Made by a program: the position numbers and the translations under genes. Shown in pieces: positions 11,871 to 23,061 of a DNA stretch of 64,000 bases. Every line of letters begins with the position of its first letter. Positions within the stretch are counted from its first letter, which is position 1. The DNA is from Cryptomeria japonica (taxonomy: Eukaryota; Streptophyta; Pinopsida; Cupressales; Cupressaceae), in NCBI RefSeq assembly GCF_030272615.1, contig NC_081406.1:171067361-171131360 (forward strand), written 5' to 3'. Below the pieces are notes generated by a model that was given only the letters and a program-made list of their open reading frames with translations, did not search any database and was not told the DNA's origin.

Positions 11871-13340
11871 TGATGGTATGATTGAAGAATAAGGATTTGA
11901 TCAACTACTGAGAGGGGGAGTGAATCAGTAGATAGAAAACTGAATAAACTTTCACCAAACTCAAAATCAACCTCTCAAGACAAACTCTAAACTGACTAGT
12001 TTAAACACTGAACTTCAAATGCAATAATACTGACAAGTTAAATTGGTTTGACTATTATAACTGACTAACAGTAAAATATCTTTGAAACTCTTAAAACCTT
12101 TTGACTTAACCATTCAAATTTACATAACCAACAGTAGTTAAAACATATTTCAGATTGATGTCGGTTATCATATCATATCAAAGTGGATTTAGCAGTTAAG
12201 AAATTTAACCATAGTAAACATAACCACAAAAGCATTCACCACTTGACATAATATTTTTGACGTGGAAAACCAAATGGGAAAAACCACGGTGGGGATGAAT
12301 ACCCACAAGTAGTTTGAACTCTTCTTAAGTTCGCCATGTTAGGAGCCTAGCATGTTAAATCTTTACAAAAAGTCTTGTTAAGAACTGATCCTATTAGGTA
12401 CCACCCAATTAAGGGATTGACTATAATGCCCTATTAGAGGCAATACCCTATTAGGAGTAACCTTGATAGAGGATTTGGAATCCAAGATAATGGGCCACTT
12501 GGTTAGAGGATTTGAATAACACTAAGCTTGTTAGAGCTTACCCGGTTAGGGGATTTGACTGTCGTAATTGTAAAAAAACAACAGGGGTTTGCCAATCTAT
12601 TTGAATAGCACTACAGTTGCTTGTTTAGATCCTTTTCATGCTCCTATCTGCCATTACACAAACTCTAGATACATTATCAGGTTCGACAACCACTCTCTCT
12701 TACTCTCAACCACAAATTTCCAACTCTACAACAAAACAAGTCATCGGCCTTATAAACAAATCAACAGGTCTATAACACAACACAAACCTAAACATCTCAT
12801 AGAGATTACAAACAAATCGGTTCAAGTATGACTGTTGGATTACATAGCAAATTACATAGGAATCACTGCACATCATTCAATATATCCTTGACCACTCCTT
12901 GTCACCACTTCATTGACTCTGTAACTCATCACGCGGTTTCCATTACATGCAATGAAATTTCTCATTCCCAAGACAAAAACCGTTATCTCTACGCATCATG
13001 AATCATTTAAAAATATTCTCATTTAACATGTATATGTGTCATAATATTTGTCATTCATCATTTGATCATAAACTACTTCAACCGATTCACCAAGATCCAT
13101 CAATTAGGGTTTGGTCTCATCTACAGGTAGGGTTACCGGTTCAACTCTCCATTTCATAAGCAATACCAGTTTCCTCCACAAACTCACCTACCGATTGTAG
13201 TTCCCTTTGCTATATCTTCCTACCGGTTGTAAAACAACATTATAATAGTATTATTACATCATTACAACATCATTACCAGTTAATTGACATCAATGACAAC
13301 ATAACATTTCATTAATGAAATATTCATGCAAATGCCAATA
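11871..13340 (-). repeat. element B 5' LTR
   Basis: Starts TGATGGTATG and ends GCCAATA on the plus strand, 1470 bp. The last cytosine of the expected CCAACA end has become T. The target duplication CTTAT follows directly. Confidence 0.9.
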
Positions 13341-13345
13341 CTTAT

Positions 13346-13906
13346 ATATTTGCATCACTTGATTGGGTCTCAAACATGTCGGCTCCAAAAATATTGACAA
13401 AATATGAAATGTGTAACAAGGAGTTAGCTCATTCTGATTATAAATATACATGTCAACCAAAATAAATTTGATTATATGGTTCACATATATCAGTACAACA
13501 AGCTTGAACACAACACCAATGAACAAAATCATCCCGAAGATTCTACATAAACCGCTAAATCAAAATAACTCTATTCTTCATGAAATACCAGATACCCGAT
13601 CACCAAACTTTCACTAAAATAAATAATGAAATATAGGATTATGGAAAAGAAATATCAACCAAGAAATCAACTATCTCTTCCACCATAAACAAAATTATGC
13701 ACCAAAAATCAAGATCTGCTCAATATACTTGCACTCTATTGGACACTGTGTTCCACCTTCTAGACTTAAGTAAAAATGGCTTAGGAGTTCTGGTAGAATG
13801 AATTTGCATATACTAGATAACACATATGATTTGAGTTGCCATCAATGACAACCCCTAAACAATCTTCAAACACTAATCTCTTCCGAAACATTGTCTCTTG
13901 CCAACA
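13346..13906 (-). repeat. element C 3' LTR, proximal part
   Basis: Continuation of the LTR cut at 5989. It ends CCAACA at 13901-13906 next to the polypurine tract ATCTCCCCCTTTGG. Confidence 0.7.
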
Positions 13907-14610
13907 ATCTCCCCCTTTGGCATTGATGGCAACACTTAGTGAAAAATGACTATGTCAAACCAAAAATGTCAAACACTGCAAAACTTCAAAACTTTGATTC
14001 TAACAGACTCCCCCCTAAGAATATTCATGTCATTTTTCACTCTTCTCTCTCCCACTCTGACATCAATAGAAAAGACAGGTATCAACTCAAAATTATATGT
14101 ACAAGGATATACACAACAACTTACAAAAATTTGGAAGTATCTGCAAAAATGGTCGACAAGGACTACAAGTGGTCATCCCATCCTTTCTTTAGGTTCTCAA
14201 AAATGTTTATCAGAAAACTAAAAAGATAGGCATGCATTTTTTCTCCTCTAAGCTCATAAGGAAAACTCTTATTTAGTGCATTCAATGCATCTTGCTAACT
14301 GCTCAGTAGTGTATCTAATCGGGGAGTGATCAAGTTCCTCAACTCTCCCACTCTACCAATTACTCCTCTTAATTTAGGTTCTTTATTTTATCTAGTAAAG
14401 ACATTCCTGATCCTCATAATTACTAGAAAAAATGGCCTAGGGTGAATAGGACTGAGATATACCGGCCAGTTGTCATTCACACTCTTTGATTTTCTTATCA
14501 AGTTCTATGGTGAACTTTGACAATAGAAGACATGACTTGTAGATTTATTACTTTTGTTCAATTCTTCCTAAATTCCCTTCACACTGATTATCAGACTAAC
14601 CCTATCAGCT
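13907..14610 (-). other. element C 3' untranslated region with PPT
   Basis: The PPT is at 13907-13920 (purine-rich on the minus strand). A second purine-rich minus-strand run lies at about 14038-14058. No coding sequence is evident between the reading frame that ends near 14611 and the LTR. Confidence 0.55.
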
Positions 14611-17009
14611 TCAACCATTCTCAAAACTGTTCTTAACCTCGGCATTAAAATTGTTCAAAATATTTATATTTATCACTTTCTCTAGAGATTCAAAATAAGT
14701 ATCTACTACCTTAAGCATATTTCGAAGCTTATCGGATGGCAAATCATAAGTATCTTGCTTGAATGTAGGCAAAATTTTCTCAAGAACACCTATAGCTAGA
14801 GATAAACGCTTGTTGTTCTCAGAGTCGGACTTCAACAAGTCTTTACTGGCTTTTGCTTGGGATAAGGTTGCAAATCTCAGTGCCTGTACAGGAGATAATG
14901 AATTTAAATTGATAGGCCCTTGAATAAGATTAGTGTCACTAATGTTGGATATTGTTGCTACTAGGATATGTTGTTGTCATTGTTGTCAACATATTCCTGT
15001 GTTCTGGTATTGCAGAGAGTCGAGTTTATTGGTATGATGTTGATGTGATGGTGAGGATTTGTGATTTCAATAATGAAGTATCTCTAGCTGATTATGTGAT
15101 GTTACGTGGTGATTTGACCAAGTTATGGATTCCTATATGAGGATTGCTTTTTCAGTGTTTAGTATTGTAGTGTTCTGGTATTTGATCCAATTTGCTCCAG
15201 AATGATTATATCTTCAATTGCAAATTTGGGAGAGTGTTTGGGATGTTCAAGTGTATCTTCAATTTATATGGTTTGTGATTTGATGCTCCACAAGTTATCT
15301 TTCTATGTCCCAATTGCTACTATTGAGTGTTCTTGAGTGTTAGCATGTTGATCGATGAAGATTTGATTAAGTGGTGTTGGTGCAGATATTGTGGATTGTT
15401 CTAACATGTACTTGTTGGTGTTTCCTAATTGTTTCCTATTTGTTTTGATGGTCTACATTTATCTTTGTGCATATTATTGAAGATATTATGGGTTTGGTGA
15501 TATTCTTCATGCTATGCGGTATTTTCGGTGGTGGAGCGTGTTACAAATGATCTTGGCGAGATTTCTCGCAGTGTTGCATGTTGAAGGATTTGATTTGGGT
15601 GTATGCTATGTCGGCAATGACATTGTATTGGACTAGTTGGACTAGTAGTTAATTTATCTATCGTGTGATGTAATTTTGTAATCAGGTCTTGAGGGTTGAA
15701 CTAACCTTGTAGTCAAGGTTGATGATTTGTATAAATAGTTCTTATATTCATGAAAGTTGGGTATAGTTTTTTTTTCTACATTATCAAAGAATTGTGTATG
15801 AGTGAAAAAGTGAATTCATCTTTCGGTGTGAAGTGTTAAGGAGAGAGTATTGCAGGGCAGACAAATGAGCTTAATTGAAACTGTCATCAGGCATTAGGAG
15901 ATGCTATTCTTTTAGTTCATCTAAACTAGATTGTTGTTTGAATGTTCTTGTAAGGTAGTGAACCTTCCCTAAGGGTTGTAGCCTTTTGGGTTATTTTATT
16001 TTGAGCAGTGAGCTCTAGGCAGTGTGCTTGAATACATGTGCATTTCCCATTATAATATCTACACATACTACTGCATAGTATCATCTTATTGTGGGTAGGT
16101 TCCCACTGTGGTTTTTCCCTTAATCAGGTTTTCCATGTCAAAATATTAGTGTTATGTGTGTTGTTGTCATTGTGTTTATCTATTCTCTTGTTGTAGTTGA
16201 TCTAATTTGAGAGTTGTGCGTAAATTGTTTAATCAAATGAAAATTGATTCACCTCGCCCCTCTTAGTTTTCCTTCATTGTTGTTGCCAACAACTAATAAT
16301 ATGCTTGCTCTTGTTAGATTCCACAATGTCTCTTGCCACTGGAACTTGATCAATCTTTCTTTCATCCTTCTCCTTCTCTCCCATTTCTACATCCTCTACC
16401 TTCTCGTCACCAACCTCCTTAGCATCCTTCTCTGAATCAACATTGAATACCAAAGGATTCTAAACTGCTACACTGGAGTATGCAATGTACTGACTGTCAT
16501 CAATATCATTTGCAGTAACCTGTTCAGTTGCCTGTTTGATCAATTTTATAATTTTTGGCTCTTCACCTTTTGGTGGCATCCCAAAAACTTCCAAAATAGA
16601 CTTATAAATACTTCCCTGAGATTTTTTGGAACTACATCATAATCATATCTTTATTATTTCCCTCAAAATTTCTTGTCTCCTTATGAACCTCTGCATGCTT
16701 GCCAATCATTATTTTATTTACATGGGTTTTGCTTCTAAATCGTTATTTATTTTCCTTAAGTATCCTATCAACTTCTATCTTAGCAAACATCAGACAAAGT
16801 TGCACTAATTCATACTCCCTATTTTCCTCCTCTTCTATTCTTGCAGCTTCTTTTCTCATATCCAAAATATCATACAAACTCTTAGGGATTTCAAAAGCTA
16901 TCTCAATAAGTGCCCTACTAATTCAAATATACAATAGTAGCTTCGTCTAGATATCTTTTCCCTTTTTCATCCAAACGGTCATAAAATTGGGAAAGCAATT
17001 TAAGGTTAC
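14611..17009 (-). pseudogene. unrecognised reading frame in element C, split by a solo LTR
   Basis: Removing the solo LTR and one ACTAA copy joins two minus-strand open stretches in the same frame. The downstream half (14611 to about 14937) has LSPVQALRFATLSQAKASK and DLPSDKLRNMLKVVDTYF. The upstream half (16297 to about 16630) has GMPPKGEEPKIIKLIKQA, one in-frame TAG and a very acidic lysine/glutamate-rich segment. Further upstream (about 16640-17000) the frame is broken but retains EIPKSLYDILDMRKEAARIE and a helical, coiled-coil-like run. None of this matches gag, protease, integrase, reverse transcriptase or RNase H. It sits on the pol sense strand just upstream of the 3' LTR, where some copia lineages carry an extra or env-like frame; a captured host gene or a non-autonomous element is equally possible. 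Function unknown. Confidence 0.55.
14943..16291 (+). mobile_element. copia solo LTR
   Basis: Starts TGTTGG and ends GCCAACA, 1349 bp, with a perfect 5-bp target duplication ACTAA at 14938-14942 and 16292-16296 and no internal region. A TATA-like TATAAATAG sits at about 15730-15738. The opening (GATATGTTG... TCATTG... TGTCAACA pattern) resembles the LTR of element A. It is the product expected from LTR-LTR recombination. Confidence 0.9.
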
Positions 17010-17799
17010 TGTAACATCCTAAAATTGCACCTCTTGCAATTTTCAACTACATTTGGGTATTTGCCTTAGTGTCTCCGCCCCTCGGCATGATCGAAGACCT
17101 GATTATGCTCACATATATCAAAAAATTCATGCAACTTAGTGATGCACCATGCCTGCACCTTGATCCTCCCAAATTATGGCAGGACCAGGGTGTGGCGCCC
17201 TAGTCCCCCTTAATGAGGATCTATCTTGGACCCCTCTCCCTTTCCTACCTCAAATTTGAAGCAGAAAAATCACCCCTATGTTGTCTCATGTCAGAAAATC
17301 AATCAATTAATCCTACTGGGAAGTATACAAGAGGGATTTCCCCTCTCGTTTGAAAACCCCATCACAAAACACAATCATTATCAAGCGTCTGAGTATTCAA
17401 GAGAAAAAGCATTCAAGAGCAATTGAGTATTTTCATTCTTCCTTCAAGATTTGGAGCAGCAATAGAGTCAAGATTTCAAGCATTGAAGAGGAGATCATCA
17501 TTATAATTCATGAAATCATAATTCCATGTGGAGGCAAGAAAAACTTCACAAGGAGGTATAACATTTCATTTTCAAGCAATCCAACATCCCCTCAAAGAGG
17601 AGGATTTCTACTTTTAGTCATTTCAATTACACTATTTCAACCACTTGGTTAATTCCAAAATTTAGGTTTGACCTTGTTAGCACATAATTTTTCAAAATTA
17701 TTCATGCTATAAAAATACTATTTTCTTATGTTTTAAACAAGTAGTTTTTGTCATGAGAATAGTTACTGCTGAAATTTTATGTGCAGGAGTAATCCTACA
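17010..17799 (+). repeat. LTR-like repeat (gypsy style), ends uncertain
   Basis: TGTAACATCCTAAAATTGCA at 17010 is a plant gypsy-type LTR opening, and a possible end CCTACA lies at 17794-17799. No matching target duplication was found (GTTAC before, ACATC after), so the right end is tentative. It truncates the reading frame of element C. The open stretches at 17226-17652 show no protein family features. Confidence 0.4.
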
Positions 17800-18693
17800 A
17801 CATCAATTCCCATTCATCTGTGACCTGTCTCTAGAGAGTCAACTATCAACTAAGCAATTAAGGGGTGGCACTGAGTAAGATATCGCTTTCACTTTGACAA
17901 ATTTAGCCAAAGAAGCAAGATCTATGTAATATCTCAGAGGTTGAGCTTGTGGGAGGTTTTGATCAATTTGTATATAAAAAAATCATAAACATGTGTATTT
18001 CATTAAGGGGGGCACATTTTATAAACATATCAAACTATCAGTGTAGCTTACCCCGAAGAAATAACTTTAGCCAAAGATCATCGGAAAGTGATTAACTATC
18101 GCTAAAAGGGGATAGGAGTTATCCTGATGCCCGATAGACACATTAGGAGGATATACACCGACTGAATAAATACCAAAGTATTATCGGCGTAGCTTTCACT
18201 ATCGGAACATGTGAATTACTGTTTTACCGATAGCCGATAAGGCTATTGGTAAGACCTACACCGATAGGAAGAGAGACATTAGTCATCGTCATAACATAAA
18301 GAGATCGAGATGTATCATTTCAAGCTATCTCGATGGCCGATGGAAATAATAAAGCAGGAGGTTCATCGGAGAAAAAGTAACTATTGGTAGAGGTTGTTCA
18401 AGGTTACGTTGATACCCAATGGAGGCATCGGGAAGACACACGACAATAAAAAACAAAGTAACTTAAGGAATGAAATATTGCTGATGGAGCCAAGGGAGTA
18501 ATTCATTGGGAAATCATATATCGATGAGACGTTACATATGCAATTCAAAACTGAAACCAAAGCAACTTGTATTTAATGCTTGCATTTGAGTAGACTGATG
18601 GCTCACACGAGGAAAATTAAGAACCAAATACAGGTTGCGTCTTAGTAAAAAACACACAAGGCGAGAATTATTACTCATAGTTCTTCACACATC
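17800..18693. other. repeat-derived leader rich in CCGATAG/ATCGG motifs
   Basis: No gene seen. Short motifs around ATCGG, CGATAG and CCGAT recur about a dozen times between roughly 18080 and 18530 on both strands. The stretch leads into the ATG at 18694 and may be a long untranslated leader of the element carrying that frame. Confidence 0.4.
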
Positions 18694-19799
18694 ATGGAGG
18701 CATCAAGTTCATCAGGAAGAAAGAGGAGTGCTAAGGGTCCTAAATCCACATCTAAAAAATCTAAAACAACAGAAGTCCTTCCTGCACAAAAACTAAATCA
18801 AGATATTATTGATCAATTGCAGTCTCCGGGCCCAAAATTAAGGAGGTCGAAACAACATTTGCCTAGAAAAGACCAGCTTGAAGACAAGTTTAAAGGGGTT
18901 GGAGACGTGTGGACAAAGGTGAGAGGTTATGAACTTTTCCTGTTTCATTTTCTGAGAAAGGACAGAGAAGTACCAATTTGTAACCCATGGATAACCAACT
19001 TAGGCAAACTAGTTGTTCTAAATGTTTTTTTGTAAATATCAGATTGGTGGAAGTTTTGGTCAAAAATTATAATTGTGTGAAGAGATGCATTCAGTTTCCA
19101 AATGGCGAGGTGTTTATCAAGTTTAGCCATGGCACCATAGATGAAGTATTTAGCCTAGACTCTAACCCTGATGTACCCTTGTCATTTGAAGAACTAGAGG
19201 AGGAATTTGTTAAAATGGATACTACTTATAAAGGGTAGAACTTAGTCTTCCATAGGGTTGAGAAGGGCATTCTAACCAAAGAGGATGGTCCCCCATTCAA
19301 CATGGATATTTTTAGACACTACTTACAATACACCTATATGTCATGCAGACAAGTTGGAGGTATAGATGTCCTTGATGTAGCTAATAATGGGTCATTGGTG
19401 TTAGCAACAAATGTACAAATGTATGAGCCGAGACCCTTTGATTATGATACTTATCTTGTAGAAAAATTACATAAAGGTTTATTGAACCTCAGAGATAATA
19501 GGGAGCCCACTTTCAATTTTTACTCATTGTTAATGCATTTGATTTTATTTTATGGAAGATTTTACGGTATGTGGCCAATGAGTTTAAAATTGAACACAAT
19601 GGATAGAGCAAGTAAAGAACAACCAGTGCAGATGTGGAAATCAGTTTGGGATATAAATACATCAAAAACACTTAAAGGCTATAATATAGAGAACAATGGC
19701 GTATCGGTGCCTAGGATGTTTCTCCAATGGATTGAGGATGGCTCACCATTGATAGAGAAATTATCGCTATTACCTATACAAAAAATGATCAAAGATTAA
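18694..19799 (+). pseudogene. unrecognised plant reading frame U1 (decayed)
   Basis: It starts at a real ATG with a low-complexity basic N-terminus (MEASSSSGRKRSAKG). The frame shifts near 18990-19030, continues as CIQFPNGEVFIKFSHGTIDE and FEELEEEFVKMDTTYKG, hits a stop at about 19236, and resumes in the same frame from about 19239 to 19799, with MSCRQVGGIDVLDVANNG, FNFYSLLMHLILFYGRF and a C-terminus MFLQWIEDGSPL. The central part looks like a folded globular domain, and the basic N-terminus could be a nuclear signal. I do not recognise the family. It faces a second unrecognised gene on the other strand. The last 80 bases or so are repeated in diverged form at 19866-19948. A retroelement-borne or DNA-transposon accessory protein is my best guess, not established. 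Confidence 0.5.
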
Positions 19800-19865
19800 A
19801 TACAATTAATATAATGATAAGTATTGTAGGTTAAAAACAATTAATGTAATATATCGAACAAAAGT

Positions 19866-19948
19866 GTACCGGATCCTGAGATGCTTCTCGAGTGCATGAA
19901 GGAGGGCTCGCCACTGATGAAGCAGCTATGGATATTTCCTATGTGAAA
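19866..19948 (+). repeat. diverged duplicate of the U1 C-terminal segment
   Basis: Plus-strand translation gives SVPDPEMLLECMKEGSPL followed by a stop, matching VSVPRMFLQWIEDGSPL at the end of U1 about 160 bases upstream. Either a local tandem duplication or the end of a second copy. Confidence 0.55.
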
Positions 19949-20033
19949 AAAATAGAAGATTATAATTTATCACAAGTTCACATGTACACGTGCATATAAT
20001 CATGAAATAAAGAAAATAAAGTAGAGATACATA

Positions 20034-21932
20034 CCTCCACACTCTCTTGATCCACAGGCAAATCAGGTGCATTCAACAAATCCACATAGCTCAATGGCCG
20101 TTTACACGTAAAATAAACAAAAAACACTAATCAATCTACAAACCCCAACTAAGACTTGATTTCAACATTTTCAAACAATTGTACAACTAAAAATGTGTTC
20201 AATTACCTTCTTCCCACATTTTGGCTTCTTCGATGAATTCTTTCTCTTAGGATGAGGCCTAGACGAGGAGGAGGTACCCTAAAAAAACAAAGATAAGATG
20301 AGATATTAGTACAGATAATATATTAAACATAATTTAAAAAATCTAAAATGAAATGACTTGCATATTCCTTCAAAACAATACATAAAAAATGTTGTACAAA
20401 ATATGATACCGTATAGCCTTGTAGGCTAAAATCGATCCCTAAGAGCATGATGTCATCAATCTAGGACATTTGGTCCCCTGTCAACACCTACAAACCAAAA
20501 ATTGGACCAAGCATTAAAGATAGCTAGTATATCTTGTAATTTCTTTGAATTCAAAGTGTACTATTTTATTTTAACATGTTACAAAATTTATACCTCAGGC
20601 ATCGAAGTTGTAGCTGTAGTAGCTACAAGACGAGTATGGGATATCGTTGCTGCATCCTAAAATGCATATTATTTGTCTCAATTTAAATTGATGTATAAAT
20701 AAAAATTCATTTATGTAATTACGAATTTAAAGTGAGTGATAAATAAAATGCTATGAATTCAAATCAACACACCTGTGTCTATCGCTGATGGGCAAACACC
20801 ATGTCCATCAACTCCTCTGTCAGTGCCAAATCCTTAATCAAGCGGGCCTGACATCTACTCCCGTAAATCATGCACAAATGAGATATGGATCCATCCGCAG
20901 TGGTCACGTCATCCATCTCTGAGCATATCCCCAAACAACTGACACACATATGTTGAATGGGCTCTCTGTCGCCACCTAGAGCAACTAATGGCTCATCATC
21001 CAATACAAGAGAGTGAGTGAACGATGTCCCATGCTAAATGATGGCACTAGTCAATGTTGTGGCCTCCTGAAGAGTCTGTAGCTCCATCGACTCTTTCAGC
21101 TCTACTGGGACAACCTGATGCACCTTGGGTTTGGGTTCTAGGGGGATGTGACTCTCCAGGGGTACTCGCCTACGGGCTCCAGGTCTATCTTGGGCAGAGC
21201 CACCACCTCTACCATGGAACTCTCTCATGTCAAAATAGTTTGGTCGCACATTGAGGATAAACTCACAATATACTTTTCTCAAAAAATACAATGGGACCTC
21301 ATAATTATTACAAGGTGGATCATCAAAGACCATCCACTACCTCTGCCAAAAAAATTCTTCATCTGCACATTGGTACACCAATGTATGGGAAACCTCTTTG
21401 CATCAAGAGGTAACGACTCAACAGTTTTAGGATCAACAAAAAGGGCACATATTTGTTGTTTACTAATATTTTTGTTTTTCACTCCCTCATATGATAACCC
21501 ATCAGCATAGTATTGATGACACCTATCCCTAAAGTTTCCCCATTTTTTAATTTGTGTGGAAATGGTTGTGAGACCACTAACTAATGTTTCTAGGCTAGCG
21601 GCGAGGGATTTATGATGCTAAAGCTCATATGTTTTCAATTTATTAATCAGTCTATTTATTTTAAATGTGTTTTGCCCTATCTGATTAATCAATTGCTCAT
21701 GCATTTCAGGTGTATGGTCAAAAGGTGGAACTGGAGGTGTATCTTGTGGGTTTTTTTCATGGTTTTCAGGAGGTGCATTTTGTTGTTCCTGTTGTGGATT
21801 ATCAGAATCTGGTTTTTGAAACAAAAAATAAAAAAACCTAATCAAAATTAACGAAATTAAATTCAAAACGTAAAAAAATTTGAATAAACGGGAAAGAAAG
21901 ACAAAAATTAAGAAAAACCAACCTTGATCCAT
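20034..21932 (-). pseudogene. unrecognised multi-exon gene U2 (decayed copy)
   Basis: A likely ATG is at 21930-21932. Exon 1 (MDQ plus one base) ends at GT 21921-21922 and joins, in phase, exon 2 from 21808 after CAG, giving a proline/glutamine-rich N-terminus (PPENHEKNPQDTPPVPPFDH). It continues past one TAG (about 21618) to YADGLSYEGVKNKNI and CALFVDPKTVESLPLDAK, and after a frameshift near 21340 to NNYEVPLYFLRKVYCEF, NYFDMREFHGRGGGSAQDRP and a basic-proline stretch. Further stops fall near 21034 and 20780. Good GT/AG sites bound smaller downstream exons near 20588-20656 (DAATISHTRLVATTATT), 20411-20490 and 20217-20280. A second copy lies at 60170-60740. Family not recognised; presence in two decayed copies suggests it travels on a repeat. 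Confidence 0.5.
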
Positions 21933-21974
21933 AGCGTTTGGAAGACAAATGAGGCAGCTCATTTGTGGTTTCAT

Positions 21975-22529
21975 GGGGGAAATGGAGGAAAAAATGCCAT
22001 GGTCATGAGAAAATAAGACCCAATTTTTTTAAAAAAAACTTTCTTTTGACAGGTATCGCGTATGCACTCACTTTCCTAAAAGCAGCGCGTACATGCTATC
22101 TTTTTTAAGCAAGGGAACAACGGACCTAAGCCTGCACATAGTGATTTTAAATTTTAGAACTACATACGTGCTGCTTGTTTTTTCATGTTTTTGTTGGGTG
22201 GTGTCCACTTTTCTAACCACCATCTTTCTGCACATACCCAATATCTGATCTCAATTTAAGCTCTGCGCAACCTGATAAATTCATGTCTTCAAGTTGTATT
22301 AGTTGCTTTAAAGTATCTAGCAATGTTCTCAACTCGATGCTATTGGAGATTAATTACTCCACACCACATGTTTGACACTGCATTTATTGTAGAAGTTTCA
22401 TCTATCTGTTGCATTCAAAATAGAACTTTCTTCCAACCATTATCCCAACCACTCCACCACCATTCTAGATCTTTCTGCCCAATACACATTTCTCACATGT
22501 TTTACTATTTTGTACTCTGGAAACTTCTG
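21975..22529. other. unassigned sequence before element D
   Basis: Probably contains the start of the 5' LTR of element D, but I could not fix its TG end. The open stretch at 22323-22532 shows no protein features. Confidence 0.4.
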
Positions 22530-22647
22530 TAACCCTCTATTTATAGAGGCGAATGTAATGCATTTTAAGTAGGCAATAAAATAAAAAAAATTGTGTGTTG
22601 TAGCACATTAGTTTGCAATACTTTTCTTTTGTCTCTGCCCTCCTTCA
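22530..22647 (+). repeat. element D 5' LTR, 3' end
   Basis: A TATA-like CTATTTATAGAGG lies at 22533-22545, a poly(A)-signal-like AATAAAATAAA follows, and the probable CA end is at 22646-22647. Confidence 0.55.
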
Positions 22648-22649
22648 AT

Positions 22650-22662
22650 GTAGTATCAGACC
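22650..22662 (+). other. element D primer-binding site (degenerate)
   Basis: GTAGTATCAGACC resembles the TGGTATCAGAGC site complementary to initiator tRNA-Met, with two or three mismatches, and lies directly after the LTR end. Confidence 0.6.
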
Positions 22663-23061
22663 ACAAGCAAGATTGGCATCACCAAGGAGGAGGAGATAAG
22701 GCATAAGGTATGTAATGCTGGCCAAGATTTGCATCATCGTTTAAGGCATCGATTGTAGTGTTTGGGTGTAAAGAGCTTGCAGATTGTGTAGAGAAATTGA
22801 AGATTGAGATTGCTATTCATGGTCCTAGATGTACCTGTAGGAAAATGAAGGATCGCACATGAATTAAAAGCCTAAAGAAGACCGAAGACGTGGCATTACA
22901 ATTGAAGATCAAAGTAAGAGTATTTGGATGTGGCAGTCCAAACTGGTAATACTATTTTATGCAAACTACAATCAGTTTTCCTTTTTAGATATATAAGCAT
23001 ATACCTGCCATAGTTAAGGTTTAAAGTATTTTTCTTTTGAAGAGGGTTGTTTTGTCAAAGT

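Larger units (their letters stand above)
5990..13340 (-). mobile_element. complete Ty1/copia LTR retrotransposon B
   Basis: Two direct LTRs flank an internal region with PBS, gag, protease, integrase, reverse transcriptase, RNase H and PPT in copia order on the minus strand. The 5-bp target duplication CTTAT is perfect (5985-5989 and 13341-13345). Length 7351 bp. The LTRs differ by roughly one base in every 10-15 where I compared them (first 150 bp), so the insertion is old, and the coding region has many stops and frameshifts. It landed inside the LTR of element C. Confidence 0.95.
5407..17009 (-). mobile_element. old copia-type element C, split by two later insertions
   Basis: The 3' LTR, in minus orientation, occupies 5407-5989 and 13346-13906. 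The two pieces join exactly at the CTTAT target duplication of element B and rebuild an LTR of about 1144 bp that begins TGTTGG and ends CCAACA on the plus strand. A polypurine tract (plus strand ATCTCCCCCTTTGG at 13907-13920) follows, then internal sequence with a non-pol reading frame, itself split by the solo LTR at 14943-16291. The internal region is cut off at about 17009 by another LTR-like sequence; no 5' LTR or pol of C is visible. Copia-like assignment rests on LTR and PPT style only. Confidence 0.65.
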
